This document shows, piece by piece, positions 39,586 through 50,052 of a stretch of 64,000 nt of DNA (positions within the stretch are counted from its first letter, which is position 1; every line of letters starts with the position of its first letter). Origin of the DNA: Buchnera aphidicola (Periphyllus koelreuteriae). Lineage in GTDB: Bacteria > Pseudomonadota > Gammaproteobacteria > Enterobacterales > Enterobacteriaceae. The notes below the pieces were generated by a model. That model did not search any database, was not told where the DNA came from, and was given only the letters and a program-made list of their open reading frames with translations. The stretch spans positions 191,261 through 255,260 of the forward strand of contig NZ_CP134981.1 of NCBI RefSeq assembly GCF_039360445.1, written 5' to 3'. The translations under genes were made by a program, and so were the position numbers.

Positions 39586-41649
39586 TTATTTTTTTAAATT
39601 TTTTTTTATTTTAAATAAAAATTTTATAATCCATTTTAATTTTTTTTGATCATTTTTAAAAAATTTTTTAAAAATTAATTTATTTTGATTTTTTATTTTC
39701 CAAATTTTGTGATTTTTTTTTAAAAATTTAATTAACCATTCAACATTAATTTTATTAGGATAAAAAAATTTTATTATTCCTCCTAAATTATTAAATTTTA
39801 TTTTTTTTATTTTTATTTTTTTTGATAAAATTTGTATTTTTTTAATTAAAATTAAATTTTTTGAAATTTTTGGAATTTTTCCAAATAATTTAATTAATTT
39901 TTTTTTTATTTTTTTTAATTTAAAAATGCTTTTTATAGAAGAAATTTTTATGTAAAAATTTAATCTTGTATTTATGTTAGGTATATATTTTTCTGGAAAC
40001 AAATGAGGTATTTGTAATTCAATTTTTGTATCTTGATTTAATAAATTTTTAACAGATTTTTTATTTCCTTTTTTTAAATTTTTTATAGCTTTTTTTAATA
40101 ATTTTAAATATAATTCAATTCCTATATTTTTAATATGTCCACTTTGTTTTTTTCCTAAAATTTCACCAACTCCTCTAATTTCTAAATCATGTGTAGCTAA
40201 AGAAAACCCAGCTTTAAAATCTTGTATAGAAGATATATATTGTAATCTTTTTTTAGAATTTTCCGTTATTTTTTTTATATCCGAAACTAATAGCCATGCA
40301 TATGCTTGATGATAAGATCTTCCAACTCTTCCTCGTAATTGATGTAATTGTGATAAACCAAAATAATCTGCATTTTCTATAATAATTGTATTAGCTGAAG
40401 GTATATCCAATCCTGTTTCAATAATAGTTGTACATAATAATATATTAAATTTTTTTTTATAAAAATCTTGCATAATAATTTTTAAATTATTTTTTTTCAT
40501 TTGTCCATGACTAATTTTAAAATTTCCTTCTGGAACTAATTTACATAAATATTTTAATTTAAATTTAATATTTTTAACTTTATTATAAACATAATACACT
40601 TGTCCTCCTCTTTTTATTTCTTTTAATATAGCTTTTCTTATAATTTTATCTGTTTTGTTTTTTATAAAAGTCTTTACTAAAAGTTTTTTATCTGGAGGAG
40701 TATTTATAATTGACAAATCTCTTATTCCTAATAAAGACATATTTAATGTACGAGGAATTGGAGTTGCTGTTAATGTTAATATATCAATATTATTAAACAT
40801 TTTTTTTATATGTTCTTTGTGACAAACACCAAATCTATGCTCTTCATCTATAATTAATAATCCTAAATTATTCCATTGTATTTTATTAAATAAAATTTTA
40901 TGAGTTCCAATGATAATATCTAATTTTCCATTTTTAATATTTTTAATAATTTTTTTTTGCTCTTTAATACTTTTAAATCTTGATAAAGTTTCAATTGAAA
41001 TAGAATATTTTAAAAATCGTTTTATAAAATTATTATAATGTTGTTGAGCTAATATTGTTGTAGGAACTAAAATTGCTACTTGTTTTTTATTACAACTTGC
41101 AACAAATGCAGCTCTCATAGCAACTTCAGTTTTTCCGAATCCAACATCTCCACATACTAAACGATCCATTGGTTTTGATGAATACATATCATTTAATACT
41201 GAATTAATTACTTTATATTGATCTGGTGTTGTTTTAAAAGGAAAACTTTTACAAAATTTTATATATTTTTTTTTATATTTTTTAAAAGAAAAACCAGTTT
41301 TAGATAATCTATTTGAATATATATTTAATAACATTGCTGCAGTATCAAATATTTTTTTTGAAATTTTTTTAGTTGATTTAATCCAATTTTCATTACCCAA
41401 TTTATTTAAACGAACAATATTATTGTTATAATTATTATATATAGTAATTAAATTTAATGATGATATAGGAACATATAATTTATCATTATCTGCATATAAA
41501 ATAACAAAGTATTCTGATTTTATTCCAGAAATTTCTATTGTTTTTAATCCTTTATATTTTCCTATTCCATATTGAATATGAATAACTAATTGATTAATAT
41601 TAATATTAAATAAATTTTTTTTAAATATATTTGTTCTAATTTTTTTCAT
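39586..41649 (-). CDS. mfd: transcription-repair coupling factor, N-terminally truncated
   Basis: A 687-residue Mfd against 1148 in E. coli. It begins at the RNA-polymerase-interacting CarD-like domain (VIHIQYGIGKYKGLKT, residue 22), then the RecG-like translocase: Walker A GDVGFGKTE, DEEHRFG, TATPIPRTLNMSL, ETGLDIPSANT, QLRGRVGRS, and the C-terminal D7 module. The first roughly 460 residues, which form the UvrB-like and UvrA-binding part, are missing, and no remnant lies upstream before gapA. It should still push stalled RNA polymerase off DNA but not recruit UvrA. Confidence 0.94.
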   Translation of the reverse strand: MKKIRTNIFKKNLFNININQLVIHIQYGIGKYKGLKTIEISGIKSEYFVILYADNDKLYVPISSLNLITIYNNYNNNIVRLNKLGNENWIKSTKKISKKIFDTAAMLLNIYSNRLSKTGFSFKKYKKKYIKFCKSFPFKTTPDQYKVINSVLNDMYSSKPMDRLVCGDVGFGKTEVAMRAAFVASCNKKQVAILVPTTILAQQHYNNFIKRFLKYSISIETLSRFKSIKEQKKIIKNIKNGKLDIIIGTHKILFNKIQWNNLGLLIIDEEHRFGVCHKEHIKKMFNNIDILTLTATPIPRTLNMSLLGIRDLSIINTPPDKKLLVKTFIKNKTDKIIRKAILKEIKRGGQVYYVYNKVKNIKFKLKYLCKLVPEGNFKISHGQMKKNNLKIIMQDFYKKKFNILLCTTIIETGLDIPSANTIIIENADYFGLSQLHQLRGRVGRSYHQAYAWLLVSDIKKITENSKKRLQYISSIQDFKAGFSLATHDLEIRGVGEILGKKQSGHIKNIGIELYLKLLKKAIKNLKKGNKKSVKNLLNQDTKIELQIPHLFPEKYIPNINTRLNFYIKISSIKSIFKLKKIKKKLIKLFGKIPKISKNLILIKKIQILSKKIKIKKIKFNNLGGIIKFFYPNKINVEWLIKFLKKNHKIWKIKNQNKLIFKKFFKNDQKKLKWIIKFLFKIKKNLKK

Positions 41650-41916
41650 GAAATATTTGAGATAAGTTAAACTGAAATTTTAAATATTAATAAATTTTTT
41701 TATTAAAATTATTCAGCAAATTTATACTATACAAAATTTTTTATAATATATAAATATTTTTTAAGATTTTTTATTTTAAAATTTTATATTTTAAAAAATA
41801 TAATTATAATTATATTTATATGATAAAAATATATGTTAAAATTAATTTATTAAAAATATATTATATTATATATTTTAATTTAATAATAAAAAATTTTAAT
41901 CATTCATTATAATTAA

Positions 41917-42924
<1,008 letters not shown>

Positions 42925-42964
42925 TTTATTTTAAAAAAAATTACATTATTAAAAAATTCAAATA

Positions 42965-42989
42965 AGGTATATAGTAATTATATATACCT
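42965..42989. terminator. hairpin terminator between gapA and fldA
   Basis: Arms AGGTATATA (42965-42973) and TATATACCT (42981-42989) with a 7-base loop, followed on the plus strand by ATTTATTTATTTTTTT. It starts 41 bases after gapA and lies before the convergent fldA end, a typical intrinsic terminator layout. Confidence 0.65.
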
Positions 42990-43038
42990 AATTTATTTAT
43001 TTTTTTATTCATTATAGTAAAAAAATTAATAAAAAATA

Positions 43039-43539
43039 TTATTTTTTTAAAATAATTTTTAACCATTTTTTTATTCTTTTTTGTGTTAATTTTGGTTGTC
43101 TATCTTCATCAATAACTAATCCTAAAAAATTGTTTTTATTTATTAATGCTTTAGAAGAATCAAAATTATAACCTTTAGATGACCATTCTCCAATTATTTT
43201 TGCTCCTTGTTTTAATACAATATCATATATAATTTTCATTGCATCACAAAAATATTCTCCATAATCTTCTTGATCTCCGCATCCAAATATTGCAACTTTT
43301 TTTGTTTTAAAATTTATTTTTTTTAAAGTTGGAAGAAAATCATCCCAATCACATTGAACTTCTCCATAATACCATGTTGAAACTCCTAAAATATATAAAT
43401 CATATTTTAAAAAATCATTTTTACAAGAAGAGGATATATCATGTACATTAGATTGTTTTCCTATTAATTCATTTATAATTTTAGATACTTTTTCTGTGTT
43501 TCCTGTATCAGTTCCAAAAAAAATTCCAATTTTTTTCAT
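43039..43539 (-). CDS. fldA: flavodoxin
   Basis: A 166-residue long-chain flavodoxin (E. coli FldA 176). The FMN phosphate loop is [10 protein letters not shown] near residue 9; the FMN-stacking loops are [17 protein letters not shown] (Trp) and [15 protein letters not shown] (Tyr). It carries electrons to radical-SAM enzymes and others. In this window the user still present is LipA; ispG, a classical flavodoxin-dependent enzyme, is absent from its usual place. Next to gapA as in other Buchnera. Confidence 0.95.
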   Translation of the reverse strand: MKKIGIFFGTDTGNTEKVSKIINELIGKQSNVHDISSSCKNDFLKYDLYILGVSTWYYGEVQCDWDDFLPTLKKINFKTKKVAIFGCGDQEDYGEYFCDAMKIIYDIVLKQGAKIIGEWSSKGYNFDSSKALINKNNFLGLVIDEDRQPKLTQKRIKKWLKIILKK

Positions 43540-43715
43540 TTTATTTTTTCCTTTTTTAAATTTTTATTAAAAAAAACTTTAAATATTTAAAATAGTATAT
43601 AAAATTTTAAATATTATTAATAATATATAAATATTAAAAAATATATAGTTTATTTTTTTAAATTTTATTGATATTAATTTAAATAAAATTTTTTATAATT
43701 TTTTAATAAAAAAAT

Positions 43716-45134
43716 ATGGATTATTTAAATATGACTTCTTTAATTTGGTTAAGAAATGATTTAAGAATAGATGATAATAAAGCTTTATATTATGCTTGTA
43801 AAAAAAAAAAAGATATAATTGTATTATTTATTTCTACTCCAAAGCAATGGAAAAATCATTCTATGTCTGGAAAACAGGCTAATTTTATTTATAATAGATT
43901 ATTATATTTACAAAAAAAATTTTTTTCTTTAAATATTAATTTTCTTTACAAAGAAGCAAAAGATTTTAATAAATCAATTAAATGTATTTTATTAATTTGT
44001 AAAAAATATAAAATTTCATCTGTATTTTATAATTTTCAATATGAATTTAATGAAAAAAAAAGAGATGATTTATTAAAAATAAATTTATTAAATAATAAAA
44101 TAAAAGTATATAATTTTCATGATAATATTTTAGTTTCTCCTAATTTAATTAAAAATAATTTAGGAAATTCATATAAAATATTTTATTTTTTTAAAAAAAA
44201 AATATTAAATATATTAAAAAATAAAAAAATAATTTGTGTTTCTCAACCAAAAATTAGAAAAAAATTAAAAATTTTAAATAAAAAAAATATAAATTTTAGA
44301 TTTAAATTTAAAAAATTTAATATAACAAAATTTCCATTTAAAGATAAATTAATTATAAAAAAAATAAATTATTTTTTTAAAAATAAATTTTTTTTATATA
44401 ATAAAAAAAAAGATTATTTATATTTAAATAATACAAGTGAATTTTCTATATATTTAAATTTAGGAGTTTTTTCTGTTAGAAAATTTTTTTATTATATTTT
44501 AAAATATAGTAAAAATAATTATAAAAATTCATATATTTTATTAAATAAATTATTATGGAGAGAATTTTTTAAACATTTAATGTTTTCATATCAAAATCTA
44601 TCTAAAAATTTATCTTTAAAACCATTTGAAAAAAAAATAAAATGGAAAAATAATCATTTAAAAATTAAAGCATGGAAAAAAGGTTTAACAGGAGTTCCAA
44701 TTATAGACGCTGGGATGAGACAATTAAAAAAAACAGGTTGGTTAAATAATCGATTGCGCATGATTGTTTCAAATTTTTTAGTAAAAAATTTATTAATTAA
44801 TTGGAGAATTGGTGAAAAACATTTTATGTTAAATTTAATTGATTCTGATTTTTCTATAAATAATGGAAATTGGCAATGGATATCATCATGTGGAACTGAT
44901 TCAGTATCATACATTCGAACTTTTAATCCATATATTCAATCAAAAAAATTTGATAATAAAGGAATATTCATAAAAAAATATGTTAAAGAATTAAAAAATG
45001 TTCCAATAAAAAATATACATAAACCATATTTATGGTTAAAAAAAAATGAACCATACACAAAATATCCAAAACCTATTATAAATTATGAAAAAAATAAAAA
45101 AATATTTGAAAAAATTATAAAAAAATTAATTTAA
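43716..45134 (+). CDS. phrB: deoxyribodipyrimidine photolyase
   Basis: A 472-residue class I CPD photolyase, exactly the E. coli length. The N-terminal antenna domain begins IWLRNDLRIDDN; the FAD domain has LLWREFFKHLM, TGVPIIDAGMRQLKKTGW, NNRLRMIVSNFLVKN, and NNGNWQWISSCGTD with the proximal Trp of the electron chain. The start may be 43716 (MDYLN) or the ATG five codons later (MTSLIW), which matches E. coli better. It repairs cyclobutane dimers using blue light. Its retention beside a truncated Mfd is notable. Confidence 0.94.
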   Translation: MDYLNMTSLIWLRNDLRIDDNKALYYACKKKKDIIVLFISTPKQWKNHSMSGKQANFIYNRLLYLQKKFFSLNINFLYKEAKDFNKSIKCILLICKKYKISSVFYNFQYEFNEKKRDDLLKINLLNNKIKVYNFHDNILVSPNLIKNNLGNSYKIFYFFKKKILNILKNKKIICVSQPKIRKKLKILNKKNINFRFKFKKFNITKFPFKDKLIIKKINYFFKNKFFLYNKKKDYLYLNNTSEFSIYLNLGVFSVRKFFYYILKYSKNNYKNSYILLNKLLWREFFKHLMFSYQNLSKNLSLKPFEKKIKWKNNHLKIKAWKKGLTGVPIIDAGMRQLKKTGWLNNRLRMIVSNFLVKNLLINWRIGEKHFMLNLIDSDFSINNGNWQWISSCGTDSVSYIRTFNPYIQSKKFDNKGIFIKKYVKELKNVPIKNIHKPYLWLKKNEPYTKYPKPIINYEKNKKIFEKIIKKLI

Positions 45135-45145
45135 ATTTAAAAATT

Positions 45146-45892
45146 ATGAAAAATACTATTTTAGAAAAAATTATAAATAAAAAATTAAATTCTTTTAAAT
45201 TTAATGATTGTGTTTATAATGGTTTACAAATTGAAGGTTGTTCAGAAGTAAATAATATTATTACAGGAGTAACTGCATCTCAATTATTATTAAACAAAGC
45301 TATTAAATATAAAGCTGATGCTATTATAGTTCATCATGGATATTTTTGGGATAATGAACCAAAATATATTAAAGGATTTTATAAAAATCGTTTAAAAACT
45401 ATTTTATCTAATAATATTAATTTATATAGTTGGCACTTGCCTTTAGATGCTCATTCTACAATTAGTAATAATTTTTATATAGGAAAAATTTTAAAAATTA
45501 ATATAAAAGGAATGTTAAATCCTTATTTATGGTGGGGTAAATTTAAAAATTATATTTATGGAAAAAAATTATATAAAATAATTTATTCTGTTTTTAATCG
45601 GAAACCAATATATATTTTTGGAGATAAAAAAAAAAAAATATCAAGTGTAGCTTGGTGTAGCGGAAAAGGTCAAAAATTTATTCATCAAGTAATTAAACAT
45701 AAAATTGATTGTTTTATTACAGGAGAAATATCTGAAGAAACTACACATTATGCAAGAGAATCTAATATACATTTTTTTTCTGCAGGTCATCATGCAACAG
45801 AAATAGGTGGGATAAAATTATTAAGTAAATGGTTAAACTCAAATTATTTAGATTTAAATGTTAAATTTATTAATATTAACAATCCAGTTTAA
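45146..45892 (+). CDS. ybgI: Nif3-family dinuclear metal protein YbgI
   Basis: A 248-residue Nif3/DUF34 protein (E. coli YbgI 247). The metal ligands are seen in IVHHGYFW, SWHLPLDAHS and SAGHHATEIGG. Function is not established; it has been labelled a GTP cyclohydrolase 1 type 2 homologue and linked to metal delivery or NAD-related repair. It begins 11 bases after phrB and likely shares its transcript; the phr-ybgI adjacency is also enteric. Confidence 0.93.
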   Translation: MKNTILEKIINKKLNSFKFNDCVYNGLQIEGCSEVNNIITGVTASQLLLNKAIKYKADAIIVHHGYFWDNEPKYIKGFYKNRLKTILSNNINLYSWHLPLDAHSTISNNFYIGKILKINIKGMLNPYLWWGKFKNYIYGKKLYKIIYSVFNRKPIYIFGDKKKKISSVAWCSGKGQKFIHQVIKHKIDCFITGEISEETTHYARESNIHFFSAGHHATEIGGIKLLSKWLNSNYLDLNVKFININNPV

Positions 45893-45953
45893 ATTTTTAA
45901 TTTATTTTAAAAAAATATATTTATTTTTTTATAAATTTTAAAAAGAGAATCAT

Positions 45954-48695
45954 ATGAAAGAGAAAAATTATAATAAAATTATAAACGAATCTTGGATAAA
46001 TCCAATTAATCAAGAATATCTTGAAAATATATATCAAAAATATTTAAAAAATAGAAATTCTATTGATTTATTTTGGAAAAAAAAATTTGATAATTTTGAA
46101 CAAAATAAAAATATTAATAAAAAACAAATAAATTTTAAAAAAAATTCTTTTTTTTTAAATTCTAAGAAAGTTTATAAAATATTAAATTTTTTTAGAAAAA
46201 AAGGTCATAAATATTCTAATATAAATCCTTTAAATAAAAAAAATTATAAAAAAAAAAAAAAATTGTTAAATTATTCTTATTTTAATATTTTAAACAAAGA
46301 TATAAATAAAAAAATTTCAATAAAAGATAATTTAAATTCAATTAAAACATTTTGTAATATAAATAAATTTATAAAATGGCTTAAAAAAAAATATTGTCAT
46401 ACTATTGGTTTTGAATTTTCTCATATAAGTTTAAAAAAAGAAAAAAAATGGATTCAAAATTATATAGAAAAAAAATGGATTAAAAAAAAATTTTGTATAA
46501 AAAAAAAAAAAAATATTCTTCAATCTATTATTTATTCAGAAACATTTGAAAAATATATTAATTCAAAATATCCAGGTTATAAAAGATTTTCTTTAGAAGG
46601 AAATGATTCTTTAATTCCTATGTTACATGAAACTATTTATTTTTCTATTAAAAAAAAAATTTTAAATTTTTATATTGGTATGGCTCATCGAGGAAGATTA
46701 AATGTCTTAATAAACGTTTTAGGAAAATCATCAAAAAAATTATTTAAAGAATTTAATGGAAAAAATTTTAATAATTTAAATAATGGAGATGTTAAATATC
46801 ATCTTGGATTTTATTCAAAAATTATAACTAAATATGGAACTGGAAAATTAAATTTAGAATATAATCCTTCTCATTTAGAAATAATTAATCCAGTTATAAT
46901 GGGAATTTCTCGTTCTTATTTAGATTCTTTAAATACATTTGATACTAATAAAGTTTTACCAATTATGATACATGGAGATGCATCTTTTATTGCTCAAGGT
47001 GTTATTCAAGAGACATTAAATCTTTCTCAAACACCAGGATATACTGTTGGTGGATCGATACATATTATTATAAATAATCAAATTGCATTTACAACATCTA
47101 AAATAAATAATATGAGATCTAGTTATTATTCTACTGATATTGCAAAAATGATTGAATCTCCTGTTTTTCATGTTAACTCAGATGATCCTGAAGCATGTAT
47201 TTTTTCTATTCAAATGGCTATAAAATATAGAATAAAATTTAAAAAAGATGTATTTATTGATTTAATAGGATATAGAAGAAACGGACATAATGAATCGGAT
47301 GACCCAACTGTTACTCAACCATTAATGTATAAGATGATTAAAAATCATCCTACTATAAAAAATATTTATTCAAAAAAATTAATTGATGAAAAAATTATTA
47401 CAGAAAATCAAATTAAACAAATAATATCAAATTATAGAAAAATTCTTGATTCTGGATCTATTGTTTCTGGTAATTATAATTTTTTAAAGTTAATTCCAAT
47501 AAAAAAAAATAAATATATTAATAAAAATATTTATAAAAAAAAAATAAAAAAAAATGAAATAAAAAAAATATATAAAAAAGTTAACACATTACCTAAAAAT
47601 TTAAATATTCATCCATTAGTAAAAAAAATTTATTCTGATAGAATAAATATGATAAATTTAGAAAAAAAATTAGATTGGGGAGCTTCTGAAACTTTAGCAT
47701 ATGCATATTTATTAAAAAATGGAATATCATGTAGAATTTCAGGAGAAGATGTAATTAGAGGAACTTTTTTTCATCGTCATGCTATCATTTATGATCAAAA
47801 AAATGAAAAAAAATATTCTCCTTTAAAAAATGTTAAAAATGGAAAATTTTTTATTTGGAATTCTGTTTTATCAGAAGAAGCAGTTTTAGCTTTTGAATAT
47901 GGATATAGTTTAAGAAATAAAAATATTTTAACTATATGGGAAGCTCAATTTGGAGATTTTTCAAATGTAGCTCAAGTTGTTATTGATCAATTTATTAGTT
48001 CTGGACAAGAAAAATGGAATCAAACTTCTGGTATAGTATTATTTTTACCACATGGTCATGAAGGTCAAGGACCTGAACATTCTTCTGCTAGAATTGAAAG
48101 ATATTTACAATTATGTTCGAAAAAAAATTTAAATTTATGTATACCAACTACAGCATCTCAAATTTTTCATCTATTATGTAAACATGTATTTAATAAAAGA
48201 ACCACTCCTTTAATTATTTTTTCTCCAAAATCTTTATTACGAAATCCATTATCTAAATCTTTATTTTCTGAAATATATAAAACAAATTTTAAAAAAATAA
48301 TTTTTAATGAAAAACTTTTAAAAAATAAAAAAATAAATAAAATTATTTTATGTTCAGGAAAAATATATTATGAATTATTTGAATATAAAATAAAATTTAA
48401 TATAAAAAATTCATTATTAATTCGAATAGAGCAATTATATCCTTTTCCAAAAAAAGAAATATTAAAAATTTTTAATTATAATAATATAAATATAAAAAAT
48501 GTTATTTGGTGTCAAGAAGAACCTCAAAATCAAGGTTCATGGATGTATATAAAAAATTGTTTAGAAAAAATTTTATATAAAAAAATTTCAGTAAAATATA
48601 TTGGAAGATCAACATCTCCATCTTCTTCTACTGGTAATGTTTATGTTCATCGATTTAATCAATTTGAAATTATTAAAAAAGTATTTGAAAAATAA
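45954..48695 (+). CDS. sucA: 2-oxoglutarate dehydrogenase E1
   Basis: A 913-residue thiamine-diphosphate E1 (E. coli 933). The N-terminal helix that binds E2 is present (LENIYQKYLKNR near residue 22), followed by AHRGRLNVLINVLGK, the ThDP motif HGDASFIAQGV to NNQIAF, GHNESDDP, HGHEGQGPEHSSAR and SGQEKW. Residues 50-190 are very lysine-rich. Two runs of 15 A lie inside the gene (46248-46262 and 46499-46513). RBS AAAGAGAA precedes ATG. Only E1 and E2 are here; E3 must come from lpdA elsewhere. Confidence 0.96.
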   Translation: MKEKNYNKIINESWINPINQEYLENIYQKYLKNRNSIDLFWKKKFDNFEQNKNINKKQINFKKNSFFLNSKKVYKILNFFRKKGHKYSNINPLNKKNYKKKKKLLNYSYFNILNKDINKKISIKDNLNSIKTFCNINKFIKWLKKKYCHTIGFEFSHISLKKEKKWIQNYIEKKWIKKKFCIKKKKNILQSIIYSETFEKYINSKYPGYKRFSLEGNDSLIPMLHETIYFSIKKKILNFYIGMAHRGRLNVLINVLGKSSKKLFKEFNGKNFNNLNNGDVKYHLGFYSKIITKYGTGKLNLEYNPSHLEIINPVIMGISRSYLDSLNTFDTNKVLPIMIHGDASFIAQGVIQETLNLSQTPGYTVGGSIHIIINNQIAFTTSKINNMRSSYYSTDIAKMIESPVFHVNSDDPEACIFSIQMAIKYRIKFKKDVFIDLIGYRRNGHNESDDPTVTQPLMYKMIKNHPTIKNIYSKKLIDEKIITENQIKQIISNYRKILDSGSIVSGNYNFLKLIPIKKNKYINKNIYKKKIKKNEIKKIYKKVNTLPKNLNIHPLVKKIYSDRINMINLEKKLDWGASETLAYAYLLKNGISCRISGEDVIRGTFFHRHAIIYDQKNEKKYSPLKNVKNGKFFIWNSVLSEEAVLAFEYGYSLRNKNILTIWEAQFGDFSNVAQVVIDQFISSGQEKWNQTSGIVLFLPHGHEGQGPEHSSARIERYLQLCSKKNLNLCIPTTASQIFHLLCKHVFNKRTTPLIIFSPKSLLRNPLSKSLFSEIYKTNFKKIIFNEKLLKNKKINKIILCSGKIYYELFEYKIKFNIKNSLLIRIEQLYPFPKKEILKIFNYNNINIKNVIWCQEEPQNQGSWMYIKNCLEKILYKKISVKYIGRSTSPSSSTGNVYVHRFNQFEIIKKVFEK

Positions 48696-48723
48696 ATTTT
48701 TTAAATAAAAGAGATATTAAAAA

Positions 48724-49869
48724 ATGGAAAAAAAAATAAAAATTTTAGTACCCGAACTTCCTGAATCAGTTTATCAAGCAAAAATTATTAAATGGAATAA
48801 AAAAATTGGAGATATAATTCAAAAAGATGATGTATTAGTAGATTTGGAAACAGATAAAATTATAATTGAAGTTCCAACATTAAAAAATGGAAAATTAATT
48901 TCAATTAATAAATATCCTGGAGATTTAGTTAAAACAAATGATTTATTATGTTATATACAAAAAAATATAAAATATTCTAAAAAAAAATATATAAATGATA
49001 AAAATTTATCTCCATCTTTAAGAAGAAAAAAAAAAATACTTGATCAAAAAGAAAATAATACAAATATTCAATCTATTAAAATAAAAAATAATAAACATAC
49101 TCCATCTATTAAAATAGAAAATAACAAAAATATAAAAAATAATTTTAGTTTAAAAAATAATCAATTAAAAATAAAAAAAATTATTGAAATGTCAAGTTTT
49201 CGTAAAAAAATTTCTGAAAAATTAGTAAAATCAAAAAATGAAACAGCTATATTAACAACATTTAATGAAGTTAATATGGATTCAATAATAAAAATTAGAA
49301 AAAATTTTGGAGATTCATTTCAAAAAAAACATGGAATTAAACTTGGTTTAATGTCTTTTTTTGTAAAATCTGTTTATTTAGCATTAAAAGAATATCCTCA
49401 AATTAATACTTCTATAAATAAAAATAAAATAATTTTTTATGATAGTTTTAATATAAATATTGCTATTTCAACAAATAGAGGATTAGTTGCTCCAGTTTTA
49501 TTTAATGTTGATCAAATGACTATGGCTGATATTGAAAAAAAAATAAATTTTTATTCTATTCAAGGTAAAAATGGAAAGCTTACAATGAATGATTTAAATA
49601 ATGGAACTTTTACTATTACTAATGGAGGAGTTTTTGGATCTTTATTTTCTACTCCTATTATTAATTCTCCTCAAACAGCAATATTAGGAACTCATACAAT
49701 TAAAAATAGACCAATTGCGACTAAAAAAAATAAAATTAAAATAGCTCCAATGATGTATATTTCTCTTTCATATGATCATCGATTAATAGATGGAAAAGAT
49801 TCAGTAGGGTTTTTAATGAAAATAAAATATACTTTAGAAAATTTTATGAATATAGCTTTAGATATATAA
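48724..49869 (+). CDS. sucB: 2-oxoglutarate dehydrogenase E2, E3-binding domain eroded
   Basis: A 381-residue dihydrolipoyl succinyltransferase (E. coli 405). The lipoyl domain (residues 1-80) carries the modified lysine K45 in DLETDKIIIEVP. The catalytic domain is intact, with TTFNEVNMDS, TITNGGVFGSL and the active-site YDHRLIDGKDSVGF. The peripheral subunit-binding domain starts LSPSLRR near residue 96 but lacks the GxGGRLTxxDV second half and runs into K/N-rich linker with a duplicated SIKI(K/E)NNK. Its lipoate depends on LipB and LipA. Follows sucA by 28 bases. Confidence 0.95.
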   Translation: MEKKIKILVPELPESVYQAKIIKWNKKIGDIIQKDDVLVDLETDKIIIEVPTLKNGKLISINKYPGDLVKTNDLLCYIQKNIKYSKKKYINDKNLSPSLRRKKKILDQKENNTNIQSIKIKNNKHTPSIKIENNKNIKNNFSLKNNQLKIKKIIEMSSFRKKISEKLVKSKNETAILTTFNEVNMDSIIKIRKNFGDSFQKKHGIKLGLMSFFVKSVYLALKEYPQINTSINKNKIIFYDSFNINIAISTNRGLVAPVLFNVDQMTMADIEKKINFYSIQGKNGKLTMNDLNNGTFTITNGGVFGSLFSTPIINSPQTAILGTHTIKNRPIATKKNKIKIAPMMYISLSYDHRLIDGKDSVGFLMKIKYTLENFMNIALDI

Positions 49870-49957
49870 TATTTTTATATATTATTTTAATAAATAAAAT
49901 TTTAATATAATATTTTTTTATTAATATTTTAATATTTTATATTTAATATAAAATTTT

Positions 49958-50006
49958 TACTAATATAATTTTTTTGCAATAGATTTTAAAAAGAATTATA
50001 TTAGTA
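49958..50006. terminator. long hairpin between sucB and gpmA
   Basis: Arms TACTAATATAATT and AATTATATTAGTA pair perfectly over 13 bp, and the stem continues through a G-U pair and four A-T pairs to about 18 bp around a 13-base loop. It lies about 90 bases after sucB and 47 before gpmA. It may end the sucAB transcript or protect its 3' end. Confidence 0.45.
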
Positions 50007-50052
50007 TAATAAAAAATTATTTAATTTTGCTTTAAAAAAAAGGAAATTATTT

